Assembly: GCF_001613325.1 (NCBI RefSeq)
Contig: NZ_BDCD01000023.1
Span: forward strand, 159,080 to 223,079
Direction: 5' to 3'
DNA length: 64,000 nucleotides
DNA from: Nocardia yamanashiensis NBRC 100130
Lineage (GTDB): Bacteria; Actinomycetota; Actinomycetes; Mycobacteriales; Mycobacteriaceae
Below the pieces are notes generated by a model that saw nothing but the letters and a program-made list of their open reading frames with translations, was not told where the DNA came from and did no database searches. How positions within the stretch are numbered: position 1 is the first letter of the stretch; the number at the start of each line of letters is the position of its first letter. Shown in pieces: positions 8,755 through 17,423 of this stretch. Position numbers and translations under genes: made by a program.

Positions 8755-9137
8755 CGGAACAGCCTGGCGCCGGCCTCACCGCGCGAGGGTTTGCGCCGCG
8801 GTTCGTCTTCTTCCTTGTCCCGGCGCAGCAGTTCGGTGAGCAGTTGCCGGGTGCTGGCTTGGCGGATGGCGCTGCCGGAGCCCGCGCGCTGCGCCTCGGC
8901 GTCGGTGATGATGCCCGCCACGACCTGCACTTCGACCGGATTGGCGTTGTAGGCGCGGGCGATGTCGATCAGCGTTTCCACCGGCGGCGTCTCGAGCGCG
9001 AGATGCCGGGCCAGGGTGGCCTGCGGAATGCCGGTGACGGCGGCGATGGCCCGGGTGCTCTCACCCCCGGTCAGCTCGTCGATCCACTGTTTCAGCTGAT
9101 CATGCACGGTCTGATTGTCGCACGCGGTGCGTCTCAT
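8751..9137 (-). CDS. XRE-like helix-turn-helix transcriptional regulator
   Basis: About 128 residues from ATG 9137. The segment STRAIAAVTGIPQATLARHLALETPPVETLIDIARAY is a lambda-repressor/XRE-type helix-turn-helix with the following helix. The frame is open upstream to 9182, and a GTG (VHDQLKQ) lies slightly downstream, so the start is uncertain. The C-terminus is charged and probably flexible. It is coupled to the membrane protein gene by a 4-nt overlap. Targets unknown. Confidence 0.75.
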   Translation of the reverse strand: MRRTACDNQTVHDQLKQWIDELTGGESTRAIAAVTGIPQATLARHLALETPPVETLIDIARAYNANPVEVQVVAGIITDAEAQRAGSGSAIRQASTRQLLTELLRRDKEEDEPRRKPSRGEAGARLFR

Positions 9138-9192
9138 TCTCGGGGCGCGGGCAGCGCATGTCCGATACGCACCGCGTGGCATCGCGGCCGGT

Positions 9193-9411
9193 TCAGCGGG
9201 TGCTGCCGGTGCGGACCCCGTCTCGAATCTGATACACCCGCGAGGTGGTGATATCGCCGGCTGCCTTGGCGATGAGGAATACGCGCTCCCCCGCCTGGGT
9301 GGCCTGCTTGATCTTGCTACGCCAGATGCCGTCGGCGGCCAGGGCCGCTTCCTTGGCGGCTTCGCGGGCGCGGGTGGCTTCGCGGATGTCGGCGAGGTAC
9401 TGCGTGGGCAT
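9193..9411 (-). CDS. Small basic helical protein, possible helix-turn-helix
   Basis: 72 residues from ATG 9411, chosen because AAGGAG lies a few bases upstream; the open frame extends further to 9507 but that part is low-complexity. The N-terminal half is an Ala-rich helix; the C-terminal part (GERVFLIAKAAGDITTSRVYQIRDGV) looks like a sigma-region-4-style helix-turn-helix. I do not recognise the family. It precedes the XRE gene on the same strand. Confidence 0.6.
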   Translation of the reverse strand: MPTQYLADIREATRAREAAKEAALAADGIWRSKIKQATQAGERVFLIAKAAGDITTSRVYQIRDGVRTGSTR

Positions 9412-9617
9412 GGCGGCTCTCCTTGTGATCGCGGGTGGCGCCGATGGTGCGGGGGCCGGTTCGCGGGTCACGCGTCCGGATCCCGCCGCAGAGACTAACG
9501 ACGGCATGAATCGGAGTCAAGATCGCTTGCCCCGAAAATGGATCAAACGAATCTGCCCACCTGATAGGAAAACCCAGCTCAACTGGCCTAGTAACCGGCT
9601 TTGTCAAACCCGTCACA

Positions 9618-9631
9618 CTGGTACGTACCAG
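9618..9631. promoter_or_regulatory. 14-bp perfect palindrome CTGGTACGTACCAG
   Basis: A perfect dyad in the divergent intergenic region, about 207 bp upstream of the oxidoreductase start and 207 bp upstream of the small helical gene. Its form suits a TetR-type repressor. A TTGTCA hexamer at 9601-9606 could be a -35 element that the site would cover. No regulator is adjacent, so the owner is unknown. Confidence 0.45.
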
Positions 9632-9765
9632 CGCGCGAGCCCGAATCGCACCGTATCAGAAATGGTCAGCCCCGACCTCACCGCGTCGCTCCTGCCGTTC
9701 CAGCCCCGCCTCCGCCGCCCGGCACTGTTCCCGGTTTCACTCCCCGCGTAATCCGCCCGCCCGGC

Positions 9766-9796
9766 TTGACCTCAACACAACTCGAGGTTCGAGGCT
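9766..9796 (+). promoter_or_regulatory. SoxR-type (MerR-family) promoter with 19-bp spacer
   Basis: The dyad ACCTCAA-N6-TCGAGGT (9769-9788) has the same 7-6-7 geometry as the SoxR box, with one mismatch from perfect symmetry. It lies between a -35 TTGACC (9766-9771) and a -10-like GAGGCT (9791-9796), giving the long 19-bp spacer typical of MerR/SoxR-activated promoters. The downstream gene is a quinone-oxidoreductase-like enzyme; in Streptomyces an oxidoreductase gene is also a SoxR target. No soxR gene is in the window. Confidence 0.6.
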
Positions 9797-9837
9797 GGAG
9801 GCAGTCAGGTGAGCGAAATCGAAAGGCAGGCAGCGAC

Positions 9838-10830
9838 ATGCGTGTGGTGGAAGCGAAGGAATTCGGCGGTCCCGAGGTGCTGACGGTGACCGAGGCCCCC
9901 GCCCCGGTTCCCGGTCCGGGCGAAGTGGTGGTCAAGGTGGCGGCGGCCGACGTCATGTTCCTGGACACCCTGATGCGCAGCGGCTGGGCGCGGGACTTCT
10001 TCCCCGCCGTGCCGCCGTTCGTGCCCGGCGGGGCGGTCACCGGCGTGGTCGAAGCGGCCGCTCCGGACGTGGATCCGGCCTGGATCGGGCAGCGGGTGGC
10101 GACCCAGACCGCGGCCAGCGGCATCGGCGGCGGCCTCCCGATCGGCGGCTACGCCGAACTGGCCCTGGCCAAGGCCGACAGTCTGGTCCCCGTCCCCGAC
10201 GAACTGGACCTGCACGTGGCCGCCGGTCTGGTGCACGACGGCCGCACCGCCCTGGCCGTCGCCGACCTGGCCGCCGTCCAGCCCGGCGAATGGGTGCTGA
10301 TCACCGGCGCGGCGGGCGGGCTCGGCACGCTCCTCATCCAGCTCGCCCGCGCCGCGGGCGGCCGGGTCGTGGCGGCCGCCAGCTCCCCCGCCAAACGGGA
10401 ACTGGCCCAGCGCCTGGGCGCGCACGCCGTCGTCGACTACACCGAGCCCGGGTGGGCCGAGCGGGTCCGCGAACTCACCGGCGGCGTCCAGGTCGTCTTC
10501 GACGGCGCGGGCGGCGAGCTCGGCAGCGCCGCCCTCACCACCGCCACTCCGGGCGCGCGCTTCCTCGGATACGGCAATGCAGCAAGCGGATTCGCGCCGA
10601 TCGACCCGGAAGCGGCGGCCGCCCAGGGTGTCACGGTGCTGTCGTTGATGAACATCACCCAGGCGGGCATCGACTGGAACGGCACCCTGCGGCGTTCCCT
10701 GGCCGAGGCCGCCGCCGGCCGCCTGGAGGTCGTCATCGGGCAGAGCTTCCCCTTGGAGGAAGCCGCCGCCGCGCACGAGGCGATCGCCGCCCGCTCCGCC
10801 ATCGGCCGCACCCTCCTCACGGTGAGCTGA
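9838..10830 (+). CDS. NADPH:quinone oxidoreductase-like MDR-family enzyme
   Basis: 330 residues from ATG 9838. It has the zeta-crystallin/QOR layout: a GroES-like N-terminal domain (MRVVEAKEFGGPEVLTVTE) and a Rossmann domain with GAAGGLGTLLIQLARA for NADPH. The zinc-binding cysteines of alcohol dehydrogenases are absent. It should reduce quinones or alpha,beta-unsaturated carbonyls in the cytosol. The upstream frame to 9601 is open but has no domain sequence. A SoxR-type promoter precedes it, so induction by redox-cycling compounds is likely. Confidence 0.88.
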   Translation: MRVVEAKEFGGPEVLTVTEAPAPVPGPGEVVVKVAAADVMFLDTLMRSGWARDFFPAVPPFVPGGAVTGVVEAAAPDVDPAWIGQRVATQTAASGIGGGLPIGGYAELALAKADSLVPVPDELDLHVAAGLVHDGRTALAVADLAAVQPGEWVLITGAAGGLGTLLIQLARAAGGRVVAAASSPAKRELAQRLGAHAVVDYTEPGWAERVRELTGGVQVVFDGAGGELGSAALTTATPGARFLGYGNAASGFAPIDPEAAAAQGVTVLSLMNITQAGIDWNGTLRRSLAEAAAGRLEVVIGQSFPLEEAAAAHEAIAARSAIGRTLLTVS

Positions 10831-10840
10831 CCGGCGGGCC

Positions 10841-11638
10841 TCAGCCGGCGTGGCCGAGGCGACGCGAGATGACGCGCGCGGAAGCTATTGCCTGCTGGGC
10901 GATTTCGGGAAACCGCTGCGCCGGCATCCGGTAGGACGGTCCGGAGACGCTGAGGGCCGCGATGATGCGGCCCTCACTGTCGCGGATGGGCGCGGCCACC
11001 GCGTTCAGCCCGATCTCGAGTTCTTCCTCGCAGGCCGCCCAGCCCTGCGCGCGCACCTGCTCGAGTTGCGCGCGCAGCACCGGCAGTTCGGTGATGGTGT
11101 TGGGCGCGAACGAGTCCAGCCGTTTGGCCAGCCGCCCGCGCAGGTCGGCGGCGGGCAGTTCGGCCAGCAACGCCTTGCCGCTGGAGGTGGCGTGCACGGG
11201 GCAGCTCTGGCCGACCCAGGTGCGCAGGGCGACTCCGGCCGACCCGACCGCCTCCACCACATTGATGATGCGGTCGCTGTCCAGGATGGCGATATTGGTG
11301 GTCTCCCCGACCCGCGCCGCCAGTTCGTCGCACACGTCCTGGCTCTGGCGCGGCAGGTCCATGTGCGCGCTGGTGGATCCGGCCAGCCGCACGATGGTGA
11401 ATCCGAGCCGGTATTTGCCGCGTTCGGAGAGCTGTTCGACGTAGCCGCGCGCTTCCAGCACCGCGATCAGCCGCGACACCGTGGACTTGTGCACCCCGAG
11501 TTCGGCCGCGATCTCGGTGACCCCGGCCGCGCCCAGTTTGGCCACGATCTCGAGGGCGGTCAGGGCGCGGTCGACCGATTGCACCGCCGCCGCCCCGTCC
11601 CGCCGGGTGCCGGGCCCTTCGTCAGGTTGCTTCGCCAT
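10841..11638 (-). CDS. IclR-family regulator, probable regulator of the choline catabolic locus
   Basis: 265 residues. An N-terminal winged helix-turn-helix (VTEIAAELGVHKSTVSRLIAVLEARGYV, about 40-67) is followed by the IclR effector-binding domain (NIAILDSDRIINVVEAVGS; VHATSSGKALLAEL; EEELEIGLNAVAAPI). It follows the choline dehydrogenase gene on the same strand with a 55-bp gap and converges with the quinone oxidoreductase. Position at the end of the choline/betaine genes makes it the likely ligand-responsive regulator binding the operators at 21001-21036 and 21148-21183. This is inferred. Confidence 0.9.
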   Translation of the reverse strand: MAKQPDEGPGTRRDGAAAVQSVDRALTALEIVAKLGAAGVTEIAAELGVHKSTVSRLIAVLEARGYVEQLSERGKYRLGFTIVRLAGSTSAHMDLPRQSQDVCDELAARVGETTNIAILDSDRIINVVEAVGSAGVALRTWVGQSCPVHATSSGKALLAELPAADLRGRLAKRLDSFAPNTITELPVLRAQLEQVRAQGWAACEEELEIGLNAVAAPIRDSEGRIIAALSVSGPSYRMPAQRFPEIAQQAIASARVISRRLGHAG

Positions 11639-11693
11639 AACACGTCCAGTGTATGTGCCGCAGGGTTTTCCGCAGGTGGGCGGTCCCGGCGGC

Positions 11694-13217
11694 TCACCGC
11701 GCCGCCGCCTTGACCAGATCCGCGCACTTCTCCCCCATCGCCATGATGGTGATGTTGGGGTTCACCGCGGGCAGTTTCGGCATGGCGGCGGCATCCACGA
11801 CGCGCAGGTTGCGGACGCCTTTGACGCGCAGGTGCGGATCGAGCACCGCGAGCGGATCGTCCGGCGCGCCCATGCGGGCGGTGGCGGCGGGGTGGTAGAC
11901 GGTGTTGTGGGTGCGGTGCAGGTAGTCCACGAGTTCGTCGTCGCCGACCGCGTCGGGTCCGGGCGCGAGTTCGCGTGCGGCCCATTCCCGCAGCGCCGGC
12001 TGCGCCGCGATCCGCCGGGCGAGCCGGATGCCGTGCAGCATGACCCGCTCGTCGTGCCCGTCCGGATCGCTGAAGTAGCGCGGGTCCACCCGCGGCTTGT
12101 CCCGGAAGTCGCGCGAGCGCAGCCGCACGGTGCCGCGCGAACGGCCCTGCGTCACATTGGGGGTGAGGCAGAAGCCGTTGTCGGTGGTCGGATACCCCCA
12201 GCGCACCGTGTTCATATCGAACGGCACGCTGCCGTAGTGCATCATCAGATCCGGTTGCGCCAGACCGGGTTCCGTGGTCGCGAAGAGCCCGATCTCCCAC
12301 CACTGCGTGGAGGTGGTGATCATGGGCCGGGCGGCTTCCCAGAACACCAGTCCTTCGACGTGATCGTCCAGGTTCGACCCGACGCCCGGCGCGTCCACGC
12401 GCACCGGAATTCCCATGTCGCGCAAGTGTTCCGCCGGGCCGATGCCGGAGAGCATGAGCAGTTTCGGGGTGTCGATGGCCCCGGTGCTGACGATCACCTC
12501 GCGGCGGGCGCGCACGGTGTCGAATCCGGTGAGATCCGGTCGCCGATAGCGGGCGCCGGTGGCGGAATCGGCGTCGTCGAAAAGGATTTCGCTCACCCAG
12601 CAGCCGGTGCGCACCTCGAGATTGGCCCGCTGCCCCATGATCGGATGCAGGTAGGCGTGCGAGGAGGACATGCGGGTGTTCTCGGCATCGGCGTTGATCT
12701 GGAACCAGCCCGCGCCGTTGCACACCGTGTCGCCCCGATTGAATTGCACCGTGGGCAATCCCACCGCGGCGGCGGCCTCCAGCACGGCGTACCCGCACGG
12801 GTCCTTGGGCGGGATATCGCGCAACTCGACCGGCCCGAGCAGCTTGCGCACGTACGGCAGCAGCCCCGCCGCGTCCCATCCGGTCGCACCCATGGCGGCC
12901 CATTCGTCGAGTCCCTCGGCGGGCGGATGGAAGGCGATACAGGAATTGTGCGAGGAACATCCGCCCAGCACCTTGGCGCGCGCGTGCCGCAGGAAGCTGT
13001 TCCCGCTGGCCTGTTCCTCCACCGGATAGTCCCAGTCGTAACCGGATTCGAGCAGCAGCATCCAATCCGCCAGCCGCAGGATGCGGTCGTCGCCGACATC
13101 GGAGGGCCCGGCCTCGAGCAGGCATACGGTCACGTCCGGGTCCTCGCTGAGCCGCGCGGCCACCACGCAGCCCGCCGAGCCGCCGCCGACGATCACGTAG
13201 TCGAAGCTGTCGTTCAT
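11694..13217 (-). CDS. betA: GMC-family choline dehydrogenase/oxidase
   Basis: 507 residues from ATG 13217, overlapping the permease stop by 4 nt. The N-terminus YVIVGGGSAGCVVAARL binds FAD; EVIVSTGAIDTPKLLMLSGIGP is the second GMC signature; the C-terminus has HNTVYHPAATARMG and NPNITIMAMGEKCADL, the active-site His region. With an adjacent betaine aldehyde dehydrogenase, permease and all later demethylation enzymes, oxidation of choline to betaine aldehyde is the natural role. GMC enzymes vary in substrate, so this rests on context. Confidence 0.85.
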   Translation of the reverse strand: MNDSFDYVIVGGGSAGCVVAARLSEDPDVTVCLLEAGPSDVGDDRILRLADWMLLLESGYDWDYPVEEQASGNSFLRHARAKVLGGCSSHNSCIAFHPPAEGLDEWAAMGATGWDAAGLLPYVRKLLGPVELRDIPPKDPCGYAVLEAAAAVGLPTVQFNRGDTVCNGAGWFQINADAENTRMSSSHAYLHPIMGQRANLEVRTGCWVSEILFDDADSATGARYRRPDLTGFDTVRARREVIVSTGAIDTPKLLMLSGIGPAEHLRDMGIPVRVDAPGVGSNLDDHVEGLVFWEAARPMITTSTQWWEIGLFATTEPGLAQPDLMMHYGSVPFDMNTVRWGYPTTDNGFCLTPNVTQGRSRGTVRLRSRDFRDKPRVDPRYFSDPDGHDERVMLHGIRLARRIAAQPALREWAARELAPGPDAVGDDELVDYLHRTHNTVYHPAATARMGAPDDPLAVLDPHLRVKGVRNLRVVDAAAMPKLPAVNPNITIMAMGEKCADLVKAAAR

Positions 13218-14764
13218 GACGCCTCCGCCGGAACCGGTTGCGCGGCATGGGAATCGAGTATCCCGATCACCCGCTGCCCGCGCACCGCGTACCAGATCAG
13301 CCCGGCGGCCAGGATCCCGCCGATGTAGAGGAACGCGCCCCAGGTGTTGTACCAGGGCCCGCCGTACACGGCTGCGCGCGGCCAGGCCAGGTTGATCGCC
13401 ATGCCCAGGCCCCAGACGACCGCGACGATATTCACGGCCATGCCCCAGCGGCCCATGCTGAAGTACCCGTCGGCGGCCAGGTCCGCGGGCGGCCACTCCC
13501 CCTTGAACCGCTTCACCAGCATCGGTCCGGTGACCAGCAGGTAGGCCAGGTAGATCATGATGACCGCGATCGAGGTCAGCACCGTGAACACCTGCGGCTG
13601 ACCGATATTGATCACCAGGATGAGCGCCGAGAGCACGCCGATCACCACCGCCGGAATCACCGGGGCGCGATGCTTGACGCTCACCCGGGCCAGCTTCTCC
13701 CCGAACGGCAGGGCGTTGTCGCGCGCCATGGCGAAGGTGAGCCGGATGCCGGCGGTGTGCACGGCCAGGGAGCACACGATGACCGCGATCACGATGCACA
13801 CCAGGAACACCTTGCCCAACGGCCCCCACATGACCTGCTCCACGATGTACTGCAGACCGCCGGAAGCGCTGCCCAGCTGCTCGTCCTGGAGGTTCGGCGC
13901 GGCCATGACCGCGAAAACCAGGATGGCCCCACCGATCACGAAGGACGCCAGCAAGGCGCGCAGGATCGCCTTCGGGGCGGTGCGGCGCGGTTCCACCGTC
14001 TCCTCGCCCAGTGAGCTGGCGGTGTCGAAGCCGTACATGACGTATCCGGAGGCCAGCGAGGCGACCAGGAACGCGCTCAGGTAGCCGCCGCTTTCCCCCG
14101 CGCCGTAACCGTTGCTGGAGAAGAACACGCTCGGCCCGCGGGTGATGTGGAAGCCGAGAATGATCGCGATCAGCACCGCGGCGATGAGTTCGATGAACAC
14201 GCCCGCGCTGTTGATCCGCGACATGAGTTTCACGCCGAAACCATTGACCACCGTGGTGAATACGATGAGCACGGTCCCCAGGATCACCGCATTGGTGGCG
14301 TAGTCGTGTTCGCCGGTGCCGTCGCCGACGAGCTGGAATCCGCTCCAGAGTTTCGGCAGATTCAATTGCATGGCCAGCGCCACCGCCGACAGGGTGACGA
14401 TGGACGCGGTCAGCATGAGCCAGCCCGCCGACCAGCCGACCACCCGGCTGCCCAGCTTCTTCGACCAGTTGTACACCGATCCGGCGACCGGATATTTGGC
14501 CGACAGTTCCATGAAGCACAGGCCGACGGCGAGCTGCCCGAGGAAGACCAGCGGCCAGGACCACAGGTAGCCGGGTCCGGCGGTGCCGTAACCGAAGTAG
14601 AACATCTGGAAGGTGCCGGTGAGAATGGAGATATAGCTGACGCCGGCGGCGAAACTCGAGAATTTCCCGATACTTCGGCTCAGGGATTCCCGGTAGCCGA
14701 ATTCTGCCATGCCACTGTCGTGGGCCGGACTCGAGGTGGATGCGGGCGGACGGGTCGTCGTCAT
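13214..14764 (-). CDS. APC-superfamily permease, probable choline/betaine or amine uptake
   Basis: 516 residues with about 12 membrane helices. Features of amino acid/polyamine/organocation permeases include SVYNWSKKLGSRVVGW near helix 3 and MYGFDTASSLGEETVEPRRTAPKAILRA near the conserved middle loop. It lies between betaine aldehyde dehydrogenase and choline dehydrogenase in one operon, so it most likely imports choline or a related quaternary amine. That would be unusual, since choline importers are more often BCCT or ABC systems. The ATG start overlaps nothing upstream (35-bp gap). Confidence 0.85.
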   Translation of the reverse strand: MTTTRPPASTSSPAHDSGMAEFGYRESLSRSIGKFSSFAAGVSYISILTGTFQMFYFGYGTAGPGYLWSWPLVFLGQLAVGLCFMELSAKYPVAGSVYNWSKKLGSRVVGWSAGWLMLTASIVTLSAVALAMQLNLPKLWSGFQLVGDGTGEHDYATNAVILGTVLIVFTTVVNGFGVKLMSRINSAGVFIELIAAVLIAIILGFHITRGPSVFFSSNGYGAGESGGYLSAFLVASLASGYVMYGFDTASSLGEETVEPRRTAPKAILRALLASFVIGGAILVFAVMAAPNLQDEQLGSASGGLQYIVEQVMWGPLGKVFLVCIVIAVIVCSLAVHTAGIRLTFAMARDNALPFGEKLARVSVKHRAPVIPAVVIGVLSALILVINIGQPQVFTVLTSIAVIMIYLAYLLVTGPMLVKRFKGEWPPADLAADGYFSMGRWGMAVNIVAVVWGLGMAINLAWPRAAVYGGPWYNTWGAFLYIGGILAAGLIWYAVRGQRVIGILDSHAAQPVPAEAS

Positions 14765-14799
14765 GACGGACCAACTTTCGGGAAAGCGTCAGAACATAT

Positions 14800-16299
14800 T
14801 CAGTTGTGGGTGAACCAGCCGCCCACCGCGGGCGCGGTGTTGTGCCAGATGTGTTTGGTCTCTTGGTATTCCGCCAGTCCGCTGGGACCGAGTTCGCGGC
14901 CGATGCCGGAGCGGCCGAAGCCGCCCCATTCGGCGGCGGGGGTGTAGTAGCCGAAGTCGTTGAGCCACACCGTGCCGTGCCGCAATGCGCGCACCAGGCG
15001 TTCGCCGCGGGCGGGATCGGCGGTGCGGACCCCGGCGGCCAGGCCGTAGGCGGTGTCGTTGCCGAGCGCCAGCGCCTCGGCTTCGGTGGCGAATCGCTCG
15101 ACGGTGAGGATGGGCCCGAAGGTCTCCTCCTGCACGATGCGCATCCAGCGCCGGCAGTCGTCGAAAATGGTGGGCAGGTAGTAGCTGCCGGCCCGCAGCG
15201 CCGCATCGTCCGGCCGGCGGCCGCCGGTGACGAGCCGGGCGCCTTCGGCAATGCCCAGCGCCACATAGGCTTCCACCTTGGCGCGATGCTGTTCGGACAC
15301 GAGCGGACCGGTTTCGCTGGCCGGGTCGAGCCCAGGTCCGACCGTGATCCGCTCGGCGCGCCGGGCGAGTTCGGCGACGAAGTCGTCGGCCATGGATTCG
15401 TGCACGATCAGCCGGGTGCCCGCCGAGCACACCTGCCCCGAATGCAGGAACGCGCCGGTGAGCACCGCGTCCACGGCGGCGTCGAAATCGGCGTCGGGGA
15501 ACACGATGTGCGGGTTCTTGCCGCCCAGTTCCAGGGCCACCCGGGTGATGTGCGCGGCCGCGGTGCGGGCGATGGTCTCCCCGGTCGCGGCTCCGCCGGT
15601 GAAGGAGATGAGATCGACGTCGGGGGTGTCGGTGAGCGCGGAACCCACGGTGGCCCCGCTGCTCTGGATCAGGTTCACCACTCCCGGCGGCACGCCCACC
15701 CGGTCGATGAGCCGCACCAGTGCGATGGTGCTCAACGGCGTGACCTCGCTCGGCTTGACCACCATGGTGCAGCCGGCGACCAGCGCGGGCGCGATCTTCC
15801 ACGACATCTGCAGCAGCGGATAGTTCCAGGGCGCGATGAGCGCGCACACGCCCACCGGTTCCCGCACCACCCGGCTGACCACGGCGGGATTGCCGGTGTC
15901 CACCACCCGGTCGGTGCCCGCCGCCGCGAGCTGCGCGTAGTACCGGAACACCGAGATCACGTCGTCGACGTCGATATAGCTCTCGCGCAACGTCTTTCCG
16001 GTGTCGAGGGTTTCGATGCGGGCGATGGCGTCGCGTTCGCGTTCCAATTGCCCGGCGATGCGCAGCAAACAGGCGACGCGTTCAGCGAGGGGCGTGTGCG
16101 GCCAGCCGCCGATGTCGAACGCCGCGCGCGCCGCCGCGACCGCGCTCACCGCATCCGCCCGATCGGCCTCGTCCACCGTGATCAGGACGCCGCCGTCGGC
16201 CGGGTTCAGAATGTCGCGGGTGCCGCCGCCCAGCGCGGCAGTCCATTTACCGTCGATATACAGCGTTGGGCCGCAACAGAGTTCGTCATCGCTCAACAT
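14800..16299 (-). CDS. betB: Betaine aldehyde dehydrogenase
   Basis: 499 residues from ATG 16299, overlapping the Rieske oxygenase gene by 7 nt. The NAD-dependent aldehyde dehydrogenase core is intact: APWNYP with Asn159, ELGGKNP with Glu257 as general base, and SGQVCSAGTR with catalytic Cys291. Within this locus it should oxidise betaine aldehyde to glycine betaine in the cytosol. Length matches the family. Confidence 0.9.
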   Translation of the reverse strand: MLSDDELCCGPTLYIDGKWTAALGGGTRDILNPADGGVLITVDEADRADAVSAVAAARAAFDIGGWPHTPLAERVACLLRIAGQLERERDAIARIETLDTGKTLRESYIDVDDVISVFRYYAQLAAAGTDRVVDTGNPAVVSRVVREPVGVCALIAPWNYPLLQMSWKIAPALVAGCTMVVKPSEVTPLSTIALVRLIDRVGVPPGVVNLIQSSGATVGSALTDTPDVDLISFTGGAATGETIARTAAAHITRVALELGGKNPHIVFPDADFDAAVDAVLTGAFLHSGQVCSAGTRLIVHESMADDFVAELARRAERITVGPGLDPASETGPLVSEQHRAKVEAYVALGIAEGARLVTGGRRPDDAALRAGSYYLPTIFDDCRRWMRIVQEETFGPILTVERFATEAEALALGNDTAYGLAAGVRTADPARGERLVRALRHGTVWLNDFGYYTPAAEWGGFGRSGIGRELGPSGLAEYQETKHIWHNTAPAVGGWFTHN

Positions 16300-17423
16300 G
16301 CCGCGCCGCCGATCCGGGTGCGCGCCCAGTCGTGGAATTCGGCGATGTGGTGTTCGGCGGGCACCAGCACCCCGCCCTTGCGGTAGGCCCGCGAGGACAT
16401 GGCGGGCTGGGTGCGCTCGCAGGCGGCGAAGTCTTGTTCGTTCACCCGATGGAACAGTTCCACGGAATGGTCGAGCACGCCCCCGGATTCGACGACATCG
16501 GGTGCGTACAGCCAATCGCATTCGACCACGGTGCGGTCGTGGGCGAGCGGGTACATGCGGTGAAAGATGACGTGATCGGGCACCAGGTTCACGAATACCG
16601 TGGGCCGGATGGTGATGGCGAAGTACTTGCGCTCCTGTTCGGGCGCGAGCCCCGGCAGCGGATCGAATCCGGCCCGCCCGTCCACGGTGAAGCCGTCGAT
16701 GCTCTCGCCGAAGTCCGCGCCGTGCCCGACGAAGTACTGGGCGGCGTAGCCCCCCGCGAATTCGGGCAGCACTTCCACCAGTTCGGGGTGGATGGTGGCG
16801 CAGTGGTAGCACTCCATGAAGTTCTCGACGATGAGCTTCCAGTTCGCCGCCACGTCGTAGACCACGCGTTTGCCCACGGTCAGTGCGGCCATGTCGTAGT
16901 GGTCGATGGCGGCCAGCTCGCCCAGCCGGGCCGTCACCGCGCCCATCACCTCGGTCTCGAAGGACGGCGGCTCGTCGGCCAGGCAGACCCAGGCGTAGCC
17001 GAGCCATTCGCGCAGGGCGACCGGGATCAGGCCGTAGGCGACCCGATCGATGGGTGCGCCCGAATCATCGTGCAGGGAACCGAGATTCGGCGCGGCGACC
17101 AATTTCCCGTCCAGTCCGTACGTCCAGGCGTGATACGGACAGCGCAGGTTGCGCTTGACCTGTCCTTCGGATTCGGTGCAGATCATCGCGCCGCGGTGGC
17201 GGCAGATATTGAGGAAGGCGCGCAGTGCGCCGTCCTGGCCGCGCACCACCAGCACGCTCTCCCGGCCCACCTGTACGCGCCGGAACGCGCCCGGATCGGC
17301 GAGGTCGGCGGCGCGGGCGGCGCAGAACCACATGCGTTCGAAGATGTGTTCCTGTTCGGCGGTGAAAATGGCCGGGTCGCAGTAGTACTCGCCGCCGAGG
17401 GTGGGGATCAGGTCCGAGCTCAC
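16293..17423 (-). CDS. gbcA: Rieske non-haem iron oxygenase, glycine betaine monooxygenase (GbcA-like)
   Basis: 376 residues. The Rieske cluster motif is C74-x-H76 and C95-x-x-H98; the mononuclear iron site follows in ENFMECYHCATIHPEL (H207, H212). Single-subunit enzymes of this type remove a methyl group from glycine betaine, giving dimethylglycine and formaldehyde. The gene lies between betaine aldehyde dehydrogenase and sarcosine oxidase with overlaps on both sides. The usual reductase partner GbcB is absent; the ferredoxin and reductase genes at 21205-22724 probably supply electrons. Stachydrine demethylase is an alternative. Confidence 0.88.
   Translation of the reverse strand: MSSDLIPTLGGEYYCDPAIFTAEQEHIFERMWFCAARAADLADPGAFRRVQVGRESVLVVRGQDGALRAFLNICRHRGAMICTESEGQVKRNLRCPYHAWTYGLDGKLVAAPNLGSLHDDSGAPIDRVAYGLIPVALREWLGYAWVCLADEPPSFETEVMGAVTARLGELAAIDHYDMAALTVGKRVVYDVAANWKLIVENFMECYHCATIHPELVEVLPEFAGGYAAQYFVGHGADFGESIDGFTVDGRAGFDPLPGLAPEQERKYFAITIRPTVFVNLVPDHVIFHRMYPLAHDRTVVECDWLYAPDVVESGGVLDHSVELFHRVNEQDFAACERTQPAMSSRAYRKGGVLVPAEHHIAEFHDWARTRIGGAAC

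Larger units (their letters stand above)
9412..9837. other. Long intergenic region holding two dyad elements
   Basis: 426 bp between a minus-strand small gene and the plus-strand oxidoreductase. It includes a stretch around 9520-9620 that is less GC-rich than its neighbours. I see two structured elements, a 14-bp perfect palindrome (9618-9631) and a SoxR-type box (9769-9788), and no convincing gene. The 168-residue open frame here has no family resemblance. Confidence 0.6.

Noticed and set aside
6136..8952. A 938-residue open frame on the plus strand
   Set aside because: Antisense to cvnA and the following genes; composition is biased and no domain is visible.
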